Positions 35,880 to 44,371 of a stretch of DNA of 64,000 bases are shown piece by piece; the first letter of the stretch is position 1; each line of letters starts with the position of its first letter. The stretch comes from CALBPI01 sp038521865 (lineage in GTDB: Bacteria > Pseudomonadota > Gammaproteobacteria > Steroidobacterales > Woeseiaceae): positions 143,701 through 207,700 of the forward strand of contig JBCBKO010000006.1 of assembly GCA_038521865.1 (NCBI GenBank). The letters are read 5' to 3'. Position numbers and translations under genes: made by a program. The notes under the pieces were generated by a model. That model made no database searches. It was not told where the DNA came from and saw only the letters and a list, made by a program, of their open reading frames with translations.

Positions 35880-36661
35880 CGCTGGCACTCGTCATCGCTG
35901 CCCTCGTCGCAGGTTTCGCGGGGAGCGCACACTGCGCCGGCATGTGCGGGCCGATCGTATCGGTATTCGAAACAACCGGACATGGCAACGGCCTCGACTG
36001 GCCGCGCCGAGCGAGCTATCAAATCGGGCGACTGCTCACTTACCTCGCGATCGGCGCCGTGGTGGGCGTCATCGGCGTTGCGGCGGTTCGGGCAGGTGCA
36101 CCGACGCAGACCGCATTGGTATTGCGCACGATTGCCGCACTGGCACTGCTCCTGATCGGATTGCGCCTGTCGGGCGCATTGAATTCAAATGTGCTCGACC
36201 GCGCCGGCCAGACACTCTGGCGATCGGTTGCACCGCTAGCGAAGCACGTTCTGCCGCTTTCGACACCGGCAAGAGCGCTGGCTGCCGGCATGATCTGGGG
36301 GACGCTGCCCTGTGGGCTCGTTTATGCGGCCGCTGCCTTGGCCATTGGCAGTGGCGGTCCGCTGCAGGGTGCTATCGTGATGGCCGCCTTCTGGCTGGGC
36401 ACGCTGCCCGCTTTGCTCGCGATCGGCGGATTCGCCCAACGCGGCCTGCAGGGGCCAACCCGACGGCTCGCTGGCGCGTTTAGCGTCGTCATGGCCATAG
36501 GCGCGCTCGGCATGATGTTGATGCCGAGTCATTCCCATAGCGATGGCACACACGAATCTGCACATTCAGTGCACAAATCCCACGATTCTGCGCATATGCA
36601 CCCCAAGGAGCATATTCAGTCATCGGAAGAACCCATGGTGAACGAGCACGAAGGCCATTGA
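35876..36661 (+). CDS. TauE/SafE-like (DsbD-type) membrane protein with His-rich tail
   Basis: This 261-residue polytopic membrane protein follows ccoS. The N-terminus has the signature 'GSAHCAGMCGPI', and a second cysteine lies in 'WGTLPCGLVYAA', as in the sulphite exporter/DsbD-transmembrane-like proteins found in many cbb3 loci. About six helices are expected. The last 45 residues are soluble and hold 11 histidines, a possible metal-binding tail. Its translational coupling to ccoS and the metal-binding features suggest a role in copper handling during oxidase assembly. Confidence 0.85.
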   Translation: MTLALVIAALVAGFAGSAHCAGMCGPIVSVFETTGHGNGLDWPRRASYQIGRLLTYLAIGAVVGVIGVAAVRAGAPTQTALVLRTIAALALLLIGLRLSGALNSNVLDRAGQTLWRSVAPLAKHVLPLSTPARALAAGMIWGTLPCGLVYAAAALAIGSGGPLQGAIVMAAFWLGTLPALLAIGGFAQRGLQGPTRRLAGAFSVVMAIGALGMMLMPSHSHSDGTHESAHSVHKSHDSAHMHPKEHIQSSEEPMVNEHEGH

Positions 36662-36854
36662 TTTCCTGACCTTTAGCCGATCCAATTTCGACAGAAACCG
36701 AAAAAACCTAGAAAACTCTGGAACGCATTCGCAAAAAAGCGCTACAGTGATTTTGAAGCAGGACGCTTCCACTCATTAAGGATCGATGCGCGCTCAGGGA
36801 ACGCATTTGGCGCTTCGGTTCTTTTGCGACCACAATCACCAGAGGCAGACCGGG

Positions 36855-38249
36855 ATGTCAGCTGATCAAGGTGCAGAACTAGCGCACGATCTGGAGCGGA
36901 TCCAGAAGTATTTACTCCACGTACTGTCCGAGGGCAGAGCCGGCTCGAGGGAAGATCGCCTGCCACGGGCATCTACACCTCAAGCACGCAAGCTCTTGAC
37001 ACTCATTCGCACCATGCAAAAGCGCAGTGGTGATGAAGACGGTGCGACCACAATCTCCAGAATTCTCGACGATGCGGGCCAGACTTACTGGCTCTGGGAT
37101 ATTCAATCGGGTGATTTAAAGTTCTCACCGGGCTGGGCGCGCCTTACCGGCCTACCTGAGCATTACGACAGCGTCGGGCTTGAGCCATGGCTGTCTCGCG
37201 TTGTCGCCACCGACCGAGTCCGATTGATGGCAGCGGTACGCGACCATTTGGGCGGCAGTACAACGCGACTCGAAATCGACTATCGACTCCAGACCGCACG
37301 TGGCGAGGTTCACTGGTTCCGCTGCACGGGCCAGTGTGAGCGCGATGAATACGACAACCCTATTCGCCTCGCAGGCACCCATCGCGATGTCACTCTCGAG
37401 CACCAACGCGACGAACAAGCAAAACGCGTCGGTGCAGGCGGTGGAAAACGCAGTCGGACAACAGAGCTGATCTGTGATGCGCTGTCTAACGGCGGCGTGG
37501 TGCCGTTCTTTCAGCCGATCGTCCAGCTCGAGGACCGCAAGCTGCAGGGTCTCGAGGCCTTGGTCAGGTTGCACGACAAGAGTCGCGGCATCATCGCGCC
37601 TCGCGAGTTCATTGCCACCGCCGAAAGGTCGGATCTCATTGTCGCTTTAGGGGATCGCGTGCTCGAACTCGCCTTACGCGGCCTTGCCAGTGCAAGAGAA
37701 GCTGGCAAACTCGATCCCGACGCGTTTGTCAGCGTCAATATTTCCGGGCGCCAGCTACTTGAAGGCGACCTGCCTTCAAGAATTTCTACTGCACTGCAGC
37801 GCGAGTCTCTGCCACCGAGTTGCCTACAGCTTGAACTTACTGAAACGGTATTGATCAGTAATCTCGCTTTCGCGAAACGCACACTCAACGCGCTGCGAAG
37901 AGCAGGCATTCGCATTGCACTCGATGATTTCGGTGCAGGGTACTCCTCGCTGAATTACCTGCAGGAGCTTCCGATTGATGTACTCAAGGTCGATCGACGT
38001 TTTGTTCGCCGGGTCGACCGGAACCCTGCACGCATCGCCATTCTGAGAACCATTACCTCACTGGCAGACGCGTTGAAGATTCCGCTAATCGCTGAGGGTG
38101 TTGAAACCGAGGCCGAGGCCGCAACCCTGCGAGAACTCGGTGTCACCTATGCACAGGGGTTTCTCTTCTCAAAACCTGCGCCACTGTCCGTGCAAATCGC
38201 ACTAATCCAGGAACAAGGGCGAGGCGACCAGAGAATTGTTCAGATGTGA
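36855..38249 (+). CDS. PAS-EAL c-di-GMP phosphodiesterase
   Basis: This 464-residue cytoplasmic protein has a PAS domain (about 70-190) with 'WLWDIQSGDLKFSPGW' and 'GTHRDVTLEH', then EAL (about 215-455). All catalytic motifs are present: LEALVRL, ELTETVL, DDFGAGYSSL, KVDRRF, AEGVETEAE and GFLFSKP. GGDEF is absent, so it probably only degrades c-di-GMP. ATG 36855 is preferred, giving 'MSADQGAEL'. An upstream ATG at 36786 also has AAGGA close by and would add 23 residues. Its 3' end overlaps the convergent membrane protein gene by 10 nt. Confidence 0.92.
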   Translation: MSADQGAELAHDLERIQKYLLHVLSEGRAGSREDRLPRASTPQARKLLTLIRTMQKRSGDEDGATTISRILDDAGQTYWLWDIQSGDLKFSPGWARLTGLPEHYDSVGLEPWLSRVVATDRVRLMAAVRDHLGGSTTRLEIDYRLQTARGEVHWFRCTGQCERDEYDNPIRLAGTHRDVTLEHQRDEQAKRVGAGGGKRSRTTELICDALSNGGVVPFFQPIVQLEDRKLQGLEALVRLHDKSRGIIAPREFIATAERSDLIVALGDRVLELALRGLASAREAGKLDPDAFVSVNISGRQLLEGDLPSRISTALQRESLPPSCLQLELTETVLISNLAFAKRTLNALRRAGIRIALDDFGAGYSSLNYLQELPIDVLKVDRRFVRRVDRNPARIAILRTITSLADALKIPLIAEGVETEAEAATLRELGVTYAQGFLFSKPAPLSVQIALIQEQGRGDQRIVQM

Positions 38250-38923
38250 TCGGTAACCGCGACGGCGTTGTCTCGTGGCGGTCTCACCCACAACCACGTC
38301 AAAAACCAGAACTGCATCAACAAAGAGAAATTCCACTCGATGATGTTCTCGGCAACATCGTCTTTCAAACCGAAACTCCCAAGCGGTACTTCGGCAAGTG
38401 CGAGAACGCCCATCGCACCGAGCAGGACCCGCTGCACAATCAGTATCGCGCGGGGACGGTGGTCGGCGCTAACCGCAGCCAAACGCCGTGTCGCAATAAT
38501 CTGCGCGACGAAGGTTCCGAGAAAAAATACAAATACGCCATAACGACGCATCAATCGATAAATATCACCGGACGAACCAAGAAAGATGGTGTAGAGCACG
38601 AGAAACGCCGATGCAATAATCGCCAGTCGCAGCATCCATGTTCCGGCATCGTTTCGAGCTGAAAACCAGTGTTCGAGTTGACGCCAAAATGCCACCAACA
38701 GAAGACTCTGTGGAAGCATTATCGCTTTGAAGATCCAATAGCTCGCGCCATATCGCCCGGTCGAGCTGATTGAGGTGCAGCCTTCCACATATGGGAAACA
38801 CCCGGGGATGAATCCGCCGGCAATCGAAAGCCATTGATTGAGGTTGACGCAGGCGATCGGTAAGAGCGCAACTGTGACTACAACCCACGGTGAAAGCCGA
38901 TCCTTCTCGAGCATTGAAATCAC
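38240..38923 (-). CDS. Frag1/DRAM/Sfk1-like integral membrane protein
   Basis: This 227-residue protein has about five or six membrane helices. The loop 'ISSTGRYGASYWIFKAIML' matches the signature of the Frag1/DRAM/Sfk1 family, whose bacterial members have no settled function. The ATG is at 38923, and an in-frame ATG at 38914 is an alternative. It is convergent with the PAS-EAL gene. It is transcribed after the SulP terminator, so it probably has its own promoter, though none is clear. Confidence 0.7.
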   Translation of the reverse strand: MISMLEKDRLSPWVVVTVALLPIACVNLNQWLSIAGGFIPGCFPYVEGCTSISSTGRYGASYWIFKAIMLPQSLLLVAFWRQLEHWFSARNDAGTWMLRLAIIASAFLVLYTIFLGSSGDIYRLMRRYGVFVFFLGTFVAQIIATRRLAAVSADHRPRAILIVQRVLLGAMGVLALAEVPLGSFGLKDDVAENIIEWNFSLLMQFWFLTWLWVRPPRDNAVAVTDHI

Positions 38924-38928
38924 CGGAA

Positions 38929-38967
38929 CAAAAAAAGGCCGAGGCGTACTCTACGCACGCCTCGGCC
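38929..38967 (-). terminator. Rho-independent terminator of the arsR-CA-sulP operon
   Basis: An 11-bp perfect stem, GGCCGAGGCGT (38937-38947) and ACGCCTCGGCC (38957-38967), with a 9-nt loop. Read on the minus strand, it is followed by a run of seven T (38936-38930). It is placed directly after the SulP stop. Confidence 0.92.
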
Positions 38968-38982
38968 CGCGGAGCAAGTGCG

Positions 38983-40656
38983 TTAACCGACAGCCGGTGT
39001 CGGCGTCGGGAGGCCCCCATCCTCGTCAGCATTGTCCCGCTTTAAGACTTGATCCACCGCCGCGCGGATTGCATCTGCGCGATGCTGATAGTGTGTATCT
39101 TTCGGCAAGCAGTGATCCGCCTCCATCGCCCTCAACACACGACGCACCTCATCGCGCATGCCAGTGGTGTAAACGATACGATTCATCTGCTTAGCGTCGC
39201 AGATCACCGTCTCAACCGCCCTCGCCGCGGAAACATCCAGGAATGGCACCCTGTGGAAATCCAAAATCAGGGCCATGCTGTTCTTGCTGGCGCGTTCGCG
39301 AATACTCAAGCCGAGATCCGTTGCCGCCCCAAAGCTTAACGGGCCACCGAAGTCGAAAAGCAACACGCGATCATCTGCAGATTTGAGTAGAGCGTCTTCC
39401 TCAGGCGTAATGCGCGCTTGCGTCCCCTCGCTTTTCACTTCCGCGAGTTGAAGATCGGCCAACTGCTTCACGAACGCTAGCGAGGCGAGAACGACGCCGA
39501 CGCCAACGGCCCATATCAAATCTACAAACACGGTCAGGCCAAGCACTACCGCCATCAACGCAAGATCCCAACGCGGCCCGCGGTGAGCACGTTTGAGGTA
39601 GTTCACGTCGATAATGTCGTACCCCACCTTAATCAGAATGCCAGCAAGCACGGCATGTGGAATCTGCGAGGCGAGTGGTGCAAGTACAAGCACTACTGCC
39701 AACAGGACGACCCCATGCAGCATGCCTGAAATCTTCGTGGCTCCACCCGTGCGAATATTCACGACGGTGCGCATCGTTGCGCCGGCACCAGGAATGGCGC
39801 CGAACAGCCCCGCCAGGGTGTTACCGATGCCCTGACCGATCAACTCCTTGTCGGAATCGTGTCGGGTACGCGTCATGTTGTCCGCAACCAACGACGTCAG
39901 GAGACTGTCGATGGCGCCCAGAATGGCGAGGATGAATGCCGCCTCAAACACAAGCCATGCGGTATCGCGTGAATCGGGCAACGCAGGCATCACAAACTCG
40001 GGGAAACCGGTCGGGATATCCCCCAGCAAAGGCGAGCCTGGGAAAAAGCGACTGAGGAGCGTTCCGATCAGAAGCGCCGCCAACGCGCCCGGCAAGAATA
40101 CACCCCACTTTTTCGGCCAATAGAAGACGACAAGCAGTGTGACCACGCCCACGATCAGGGCCGGAAATACAGGATCCGCTACCGCTCCAGGAATCGCGCT
40201 AAGTGCCGGGACTGTGCCTTTTTCGAGCGGCTCATGACCGAATAATCGAGACACCTGTAGTGCAATGATGATGCAACCGATGCCACTCATGAATCCCGAG
40301 ATCACGGGATATGGCACCAAGCGGATGTATTGGCCAAGCCGGAAAACACCGAACGCAATCTGAAGTAACCCAGCCAGCACCACCGCAGCGAACACGAGGG
40401 CCACATTGCCGGAGAGCGTGCCAAAAATACCGGCAAAAACCACGACCATCGGCCCGGTCGGACCGCTGATTTGTGAGCCAGTGCCACCGAACAGACTGGC
40501 GAAGAACCCAACAAAAATCGCGCCCCATAAACCGGCAATCGGCCCGGCGCCGGACGCCTCTCCAAAGGCCAGCGCCAGTGGCAACGCGACAACGCCGGCA
40601 GTTAGTCCGCCGTAGATATCACCGCGAAGGTTTGATGTATCAAAGAATTTCATCAT
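38983..40656 (-). CDS. SulP-family anion transporter (likely bicarbonate, BicA/DauA-like)
   Basis: This 557-residue transporter has about 11-14 membrane helices and a C-terminal STAS domain (about 430-555) with 'LLFDFGGPLSFGA' and 'DFHRVPFLDVSAARAVETV'. Signature segments include 'GGLTAGVVALPLALAFGEASG' and 'SGPTGPMVVVFAGIFG'. SulP proteins carry sulphate, bicarbonate or dicarboxylates. The adjacent beta-carbonic anhydrase favours bicarbonate. ATG 40656 follows an AGGAG site. The upstream ATG 40677 would overlap the anhydrase gene. Confidence 0.92.
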   Translation of the reverse strand: MMKFFDTSNLRGDIYGGLTAGVVALPLALAFGEASGAGPIAGLWGAIFVGFFASLFGGTGSQISGPTGPMVVVFAGIFGTLSGNVALVFAAVVLAGLLQIAFGVFRLGQYIRLVPYPVISGFMSGIGCIIIALQVSRLFGHEPLEKGTVPALSAIPGAVADPVFPALIVGVVTLLVVFYWPKKWGVFLPGALAALLIGTLLSRFFPGSPLLGDIPTGFPEFVMPALPDSRDTAWLVFEAAFILAILGAIDSLLTSLVADNMTRTRHDSDKELIGQGIGNTLAGLFGAIPGAGATMRTVVNIRTGGATKISGMLHGVVLLAVVLVLAPLASQIPHAVLAGILIKVGYDIIDVNYLKRAHRGPRWDLALMAVVLGLTVFVDLIWAVGVGVVLASLAFVKQLADLQLAEVKSEGTQARITPEEDALLKSADDRVLLFDFGGPLSFGAATDLGLSIRERASKNSMALILDFHRVPFLDVSAARAVETVICDAKQMNRIVYTTGMRDEVRRVLRAMEADHCLPKDTHYQHRADAIRAAVDQVLKRDNADEDGGLPTPTPAVG

Positions 40657-40664
40657 CGTGCTCC

Positions 40665-41336
40665 TCAGGCGCTGCACTCATGCTCGTGCATCGCGGCATG
40701 CGCCATATCACTTGCATAGTGCGTATCGACGGACTCGAACTTGCCGCTGGCTTCGTCAAGGGCAGTCACGCCACCCGTGCGAATGTCATAGATCCAGCCA
40801 TGTAACGTGACCTCACCGGTCGCGAGCCGTGCCGCAACGGACGGGTGCGTCTTCAGGTGTTGCAGCTGCAGTTTCACGTTCTCTTCCAGCAACATCTGCA
40901 TGCGAGCTTCCGGCGTGAGTTTGGAGCCAACCGTGTTGACGACCTCAACCGCTGCTCGGGCGTAGCCGAGCCACTCACGAACATGGGGCAAGCCGTCCAA
41001 TCCTTCCGGATTCATCGCACCCTTCATCGCACCGCACTCAGTGTGTCCACAGACCACGATATGCGGTACGCGCAACGCAGCGACCGCAAATTCAATCGAC
41101 GCAGTCATGCCACCCGTATGGTTGGTATGCGGCGGCACCACATTGCCCGCATTACGACAGATGAACAGTTCACCCGGTTCGGTCTGCGTGATCATCGCTG
41201 TCTCGATACGAGAATCAGAACAGGTGATGAATAACGCCTCGGGCGACTGACCATGCGCCAGTTTCTCAAAAAGATCTTTCTTGCCCGGGTACACCCGTTT
41301 CTGAAAGTCCACTACACCACTAGCAAATTTCGGCAT
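40665..41336 (-). CDS. Beta-class carbonic anhydrase
   Basis: This 223-residue zinc enzyme interconverts CO2 and bicarbonate. The zinc and catalytic residues are in 'CSDSRIET' (Cys, Asp-Arg dyad) and 'HTECGAMKG' (His, Cys). The start at 41336 has a perfect AAGGAG. It lies 21 nt after the arsR-type gene and 8 nt before sulP, so these are most likely co-transcribed. The pair suggests that bicarbonate is taken up and balanced in the cytoplasm. Confidence 0.96.
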   Translation of the reverse strand: MPKFASGVVDFQKRVYPGKKDLFEKLAHGQSPEALFITCSDSRIETAMITQTEPGELFICRNAGNVVPPHTNHTGGMTASIEFAVAALRVPHIVVCGHTECGAMKGAMNPEGLDGLPHVREWLGYARAAVEVVNTVGSKLTPEARMQMLLEENVKLQLQHLKTHPSVAARLATGEVTLHGWIYDIRTGGVTALDEASGKFESVDTHYASDMAHAAMHEHECSA

Positions 41337-41357
41337 GTTAGTCTCCTTCGCTCAGAG

Positions 41358-41708
41358 TCAATTTGACCCTGCCCACATTTCACGAACAGTTGCGATTTGT
41401 CCCTCGCTGACGCCTTGCATCCGTCCCTCTACAAATGCCAATCCATCCACAATCCATCGCGCCAGCTCAGGCTGGGTTAAGCGATAGAAGTGATGGCGCC
41501 CATCACGGCGCTCCTCGACCATCCGGTGCGCACGCAATTTGCCCAGGTGCTGGGACACGCGTGTGCCAGGAAGATCGAGGCGATCGGCCAAACCGTTGAC
41601 ATCAAGCTCACTGGACGCGAGCTCTTCGATGACGCGCACCCGATCCGGATGCGCAAGCGTTTTAAAAATTTCCGCGAGTTCCCTCGCGACAATTTGACGA
41701 TTTGGCAT
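41358..41708 (-). CDS. ArsR-family winged-helix repressor
   Basis: This is a 116-residue protein with the ArsR fold: 'EIFKTLAHPDRVRVIEELA', then the recognition helix region 'LPGTRVSQHLGKLRAHRMVEERRDGRHHFYRL'. The metal-binding cysteine motif of ArsR (CVC) is absent, so the sensed signal is unknown. Start: ATG 41708 follows an AGGAG/GGGGA site; the open frame to 41738 is rejected. It is the first gene of the unit with carbonic anhydrase and SulP. A 12-2-12 inverted repeat lies 84-103 nt upstream. Confidence 0.9.
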   Translation of the reverse strand: MPNRQIVARELAEIFKTLAHPDRVRVIEELASSELDVNGLADRLDLPGTRVSQHLGKLRAHRMVEERRDGRHHFYRLTQPELARWIVDGLAFVEGRMQGVSEGQIATVREMWAGSN

Positions 41709-41738
41709 GAAGTCCCCACTCCTACTAAGTCTCGTCAA

Positions 41739-42039
41739 CCTGTATTTAGCGAATGTCTAAGTTCCCCGGACACTTGTCTAAATACATAAACATCTTCGAA
41801 GATTCGAAGATATATGACTATGAAGATGCTAAGACTCAAGGTCAAGGATTTTCGGCACAGTGTGGAACGCTAGGGGTGGTGCAGCTCAGTGGCTGGATCC
41901 AACGCGCGCAAATCCAACCACTCCATCAGCAGCTACTCCCCGGGGCACCTTCGTTAGAGAACCGAGGTAACAGTCCTCCAGCAATCCAGCGAGTTGGTTG
42001 AAATCCGGCATGAGTCGATCATACCGGACTCAATAATCG
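41739..42039. other. Intergenic region upstream of the arsR-type gene
   Basis: This 301-bp stretch has no convincing gene. The half near 41739-41830 holds the 12-2-12 inverted repeat (41789-41814) and a longer-spaced repeat GTATTTAG (41742-41749)/CTAAATAC (41778-41785), both likely involved in control of the arsR unit. In the rest (41830-42039) I see nothing recognisable. Confidence 0.6.
41789..41814. promoter_or_regulatory. 12-2-12 operator of the ArsR-type regulator
   Basis: The core ATCTTCGAA-GA-TTCGAAGAT (41792-41811) is a perfect 9-bp inverted repeat with a 2-nt spacer. Extended to 12 bases on each side, 10 of 12 positions are complementary. This 12-2-12 layout is the standard binding site of ArsR-family dimers. 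It lies upstream of the arsR-type gene, so autoregulation is likely. Confidence 0.75.
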
Positions 42040-42735
42040 TCAGAAGTTCTGGTGCAGACTCAGCTGCCACTGTCCTTTTTCGACGCCATTGGAGTGCTGG
42101 TACATGTAGCCCGCCTGCACTTTGGTACGCTCTCCAGCCACGTAGCCAAGCGCGAGGTAAGTACGATTGCGATCATAGGTGTCGACGCTGCGCCCATCAC
42201 CAACATCTCGCTCACCATTGATAAACAGCTCGTTGTAGACCGAGGCATAGAGGCCACCGACCGACATCCCCCTTGACATCAATGGGTAGTCGGCGAACAG
42301 CGCATACCGAAACCGTGTTCGAAAATCCTGACCGTCGACCCACCTTTGCTCGAATCGTAAACGGTGTCGGATACGCCATTTCTCTCCCCAACGCTGCGAG
42401 ATTAAAGCCTCTTGGTAAATTCGATCTTCGCGGGAACTGGCGTCGCTAGGGCCAAAGACCCCGGAGCGAATGTTTGCGTAGCCAAACGTGTAGAGTGTAT
42501 TGCTGTCCTTAGGCCGATACGTGACGCCAGAGCGCAACAGCCACTGCTCAAGGTCACCCCCCGCATCCCAGTTACGATTCTGAAAATCGCCCTGCACGCC
42601 CCAGCGACTATCATCGAATGACGCGTTCCAGAACAGCATGTACCAGGCGCCGTTTTGGCTTTCATCGACTTGCGCAAAAACAGGCGTTCCAGATGCGGCG
42701 AATGCCACCAGTATTCCGAGTACCCAACGTTTCAT
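42040..42735 (-). CDS. DUF2490 family outer membrane protein
   Basis: This 231-residue protein has a signal peptide ('WVLGILVAFAASGTPVFA'). Its mature part is rich in aromatic and Arg residues with alternating beta strands ('RHRLRFEQRW', 'GYMYQHSNG') and ends in LHQNF, a typical C-terminal beta-barrel Phe. These features fit DUF2490. The function is unknown. The ATG at 42735 has a GAGGGA site, better than the ATG at 42762. Confidence 0.8.
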   Translation of the reverse strand: MKRWVLGILVAFAASGTPVFAQVDESQNGAWYMLFWNASFDDSRWGVQGDFQNRNWDAGGDLEQWLLRSGVTYRPKDSNTLYTFGYANIRSGVFGPSDASSREDRIYQEALISQRWGEKWRIRHRLRFEQRWVDGQDFRTRFRYALFADYPLMSRGMSVGGLYASVYNELFINGERDVGDGRSVDTYDRNRTYLALGYVAGERTKVQAGYMYQHSNGVEKGQWQLSLHQNF

Positions 42736-42838
42736 GGAGCGATCCCTCGCAAATTTGCTCAATGAAGCGCGTAGCGGCGAGTTCCTGTTCAGGTTTAGTT
42801 AGAATAATAAAATCAAGAACTTCCCTTCGAGCACGCCG

Positions 42839-43969
42839 ATGTCGCAACCTTCTCGGCAGGTACAAAACCGAGCAATGGCCATCGATCGACTGCGCACTGC
42901 GATGATGTGCATCGTGATGTTCGGTCACGCGATGCTGCCCTACGTAACGACACCGCGACGGTTCAAGGACCCAGCCACGAGTATCTGGTTCGATTGGGTC
43001 GGTATCTTCCTGTACGGATTTGCGATGCCAGCGTTTTTTGTCACCGCCGGGTTTGCTGGTGCGGCGTTGTTTTCGAAGCGTGGCAGCAGTGCGTTCTGGA
43101 AGCATCGTTGGCAGCGACTGGGCATTCCATTGCTGGTTGGATACGTGTTGCTGACGCCGCTCACACGGGCCGCTTATGAGTTCGCACAAGTCACTGCTCT
43201 AAATGACTCAATCGCCGCTGGCTGGGCACAGCTGCTGAAGGGCGACTGGCTGCGCTGGTCCAAGCTCTACCATCTCTGGTTTCTCGCCTCGCTGATTCTC
43301 TTCTCTGGCCTGTGGCTCGCGCTTCGAAGCGTCTACCTGCGTCTGCCAGCGCCGATGACCCATCGCCTGTCGACGGTGTTCGGCCGAGTGATGCAATCGG
43401 GTGGCGCAGCGCTCGTCCTGGGCTTGATCACCGGCATACCGATGGCAATGTCCTATATCAGCGGCACTGGACAAGGCACCGATGGTTGGATGCAAACGGC
43501 CCTCCTGATGTATTTCGGTCTTGGATGGTGTTTGTACGTTACTCGAGGCGCTTTACAGGCACAGGCCCAGCATTGGCCACTCGCGACTATGGGTGCCCTG
43601 GTCTTCATGCCACTGTGTGCCTGGTCGACACAAATTCGATTGTTTGCCGAGGGCACCAGCGACATTCCGATGGGGCTAGTAGCAGGCTTTTCAAACAGCT
43701 TGTTGGGCGCGTTCGCCACCATCGCACTGCTGGGTATTGCACAGCGTTGGATGGAGCGCGAAAGCGAGGTTGCCGACTATCTGAGCGCGGCCTCCTACTG
43801 GATTTATCTCGTGCACTATCCGATCGTCGTTGCCGCGGGTGGCATCATATCCGTCATCGATAGCACTGCCGCGATCAAATACCTGCTCAGTGTCGGCGTT
43901 GCTGTACCGATCATTTTCCTGAGCTTCGAAATCCTTCGGCGCACCCGAAACCGCCCTCGAACCGCTTGA
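42839..43969 (+). CDS. Acyltransferase family 3 membrane protein
   Basis: This 376-residue protein has about ten membrane helices and the acyltransferase-3 start 'AIDRLRTAMMCIVMFGHAML', in which the histidine is the proposed catalytic residue. Related proteins include OpgC/MdoC, which succinylates periplasmic glucans. The substrate here is unknown. An in-frame ATG at 42875 is a possible alternative start. It is divergent from the DUF2490 gene, with a 103-bp shared promoter region that includes an AT-rich stretch. Confidence 0.85.
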   Translation: MSQPSRQVQNRAMAIDRLRTAMMCIVMFGHAMLPYVTTPRRFKDPATSIWFDWVGIFLYGFAMPAFFVTAGFAGAALFSKRGSSAFWKHRWQRLGIPLLVGYVLLTPLTRAAYEFAQVTALNDSIAAGWAQLLKGDWLRWSKLYHLWFLASLILFSGLWLALRSVYLRLPAPMTHRLSTVFGRVMQSGGAALVLGLITGIPMAMSYISGTGQGTDGWMQTALLMYFGLGWCLYVTRGALQAQAQHWPLATMGALVFMPLCAWSTQIRLFAEGTSDIPMGLVAGFSNSLLGAFATIALLGIAQRWMERESEVADYLSAASYWIYLVHYPIVVAAGGIISVIDSTAAIKYLLSVGVAVPIIFLSFEILRRTRNRPRTA

Positions 43970-43972
43970 AAC

Positions 43973-44371
43973 TCAGATACCGAAATCGCTTAGAACTTTT
44001 TGCAGAGTCTCGACAGTCAGTGGTTTGCCGATGAACCCGTGCACGTGCGAGTTGAACTCCGCACGTTCTCTGTCCTTTGGGTTTAGACTCGTAGACACCA
44101 TGAAGAGCAATTTTTTCGCTCGGCGCTCGGGTGGCAACTGAGCGTAGGTAACCAGGAATTCAAAACCATCCATCCTCGGCATATTGATGTCGAGGAAAAT
44201 AATATCAACTGGATGCTCAAGACTATCTGCGGTGAGAAAATCGAGTGCCTGCTCGGCGTACTGGTAGACCGTCACTCGATTCGCAAAACCGGCTTTACCA
44301 ATGACGCGCTGATGAATGAAGTTGTCATCGTCGCTGTCGTCGATCAGCATGACATGGTTGACTGGATTCAT
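43973..44371 (-). CDS. Single-domain response regulator (Rcp1-like)
   Basis: This 132-residue receiver-only protein has acidic residues in 'MLIDDSDDDNF', the phospho-aspartate in 'IIFLDINMPRMDG', and the conserved lysine in 'FIGKPL'. It belongs to the Rcp1 type that pairs with PAS/phytochrome kinases. The start ATG overlaps the stop of the CheB-CheR-kinase gene (ATGA), so it is co-translated and the likely phosphoryl acceptor. The open frame to 44455 is an internal overlap. Confidence 0.92.
   Translation of the reverse strand: MNPVNHVMLIDDSDDDNFIHQRVIGKAGFANRVTVYQYAEQALDFLTADSLEHPVDIIFLDINMPRMDGFEFLVTYAQLPPERRAKKLLFMVSTSLNPKDRERAEFNSHVHGFIGKPLTVETLQKVLSDFGI

Noticed and set aside
36786..36854. 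Longer start for the PAS-EAL protein
   Set aside because: Kept only as an alternative: AAGGA is nearby, but the added 23 residues are not typical and the spacing is short.
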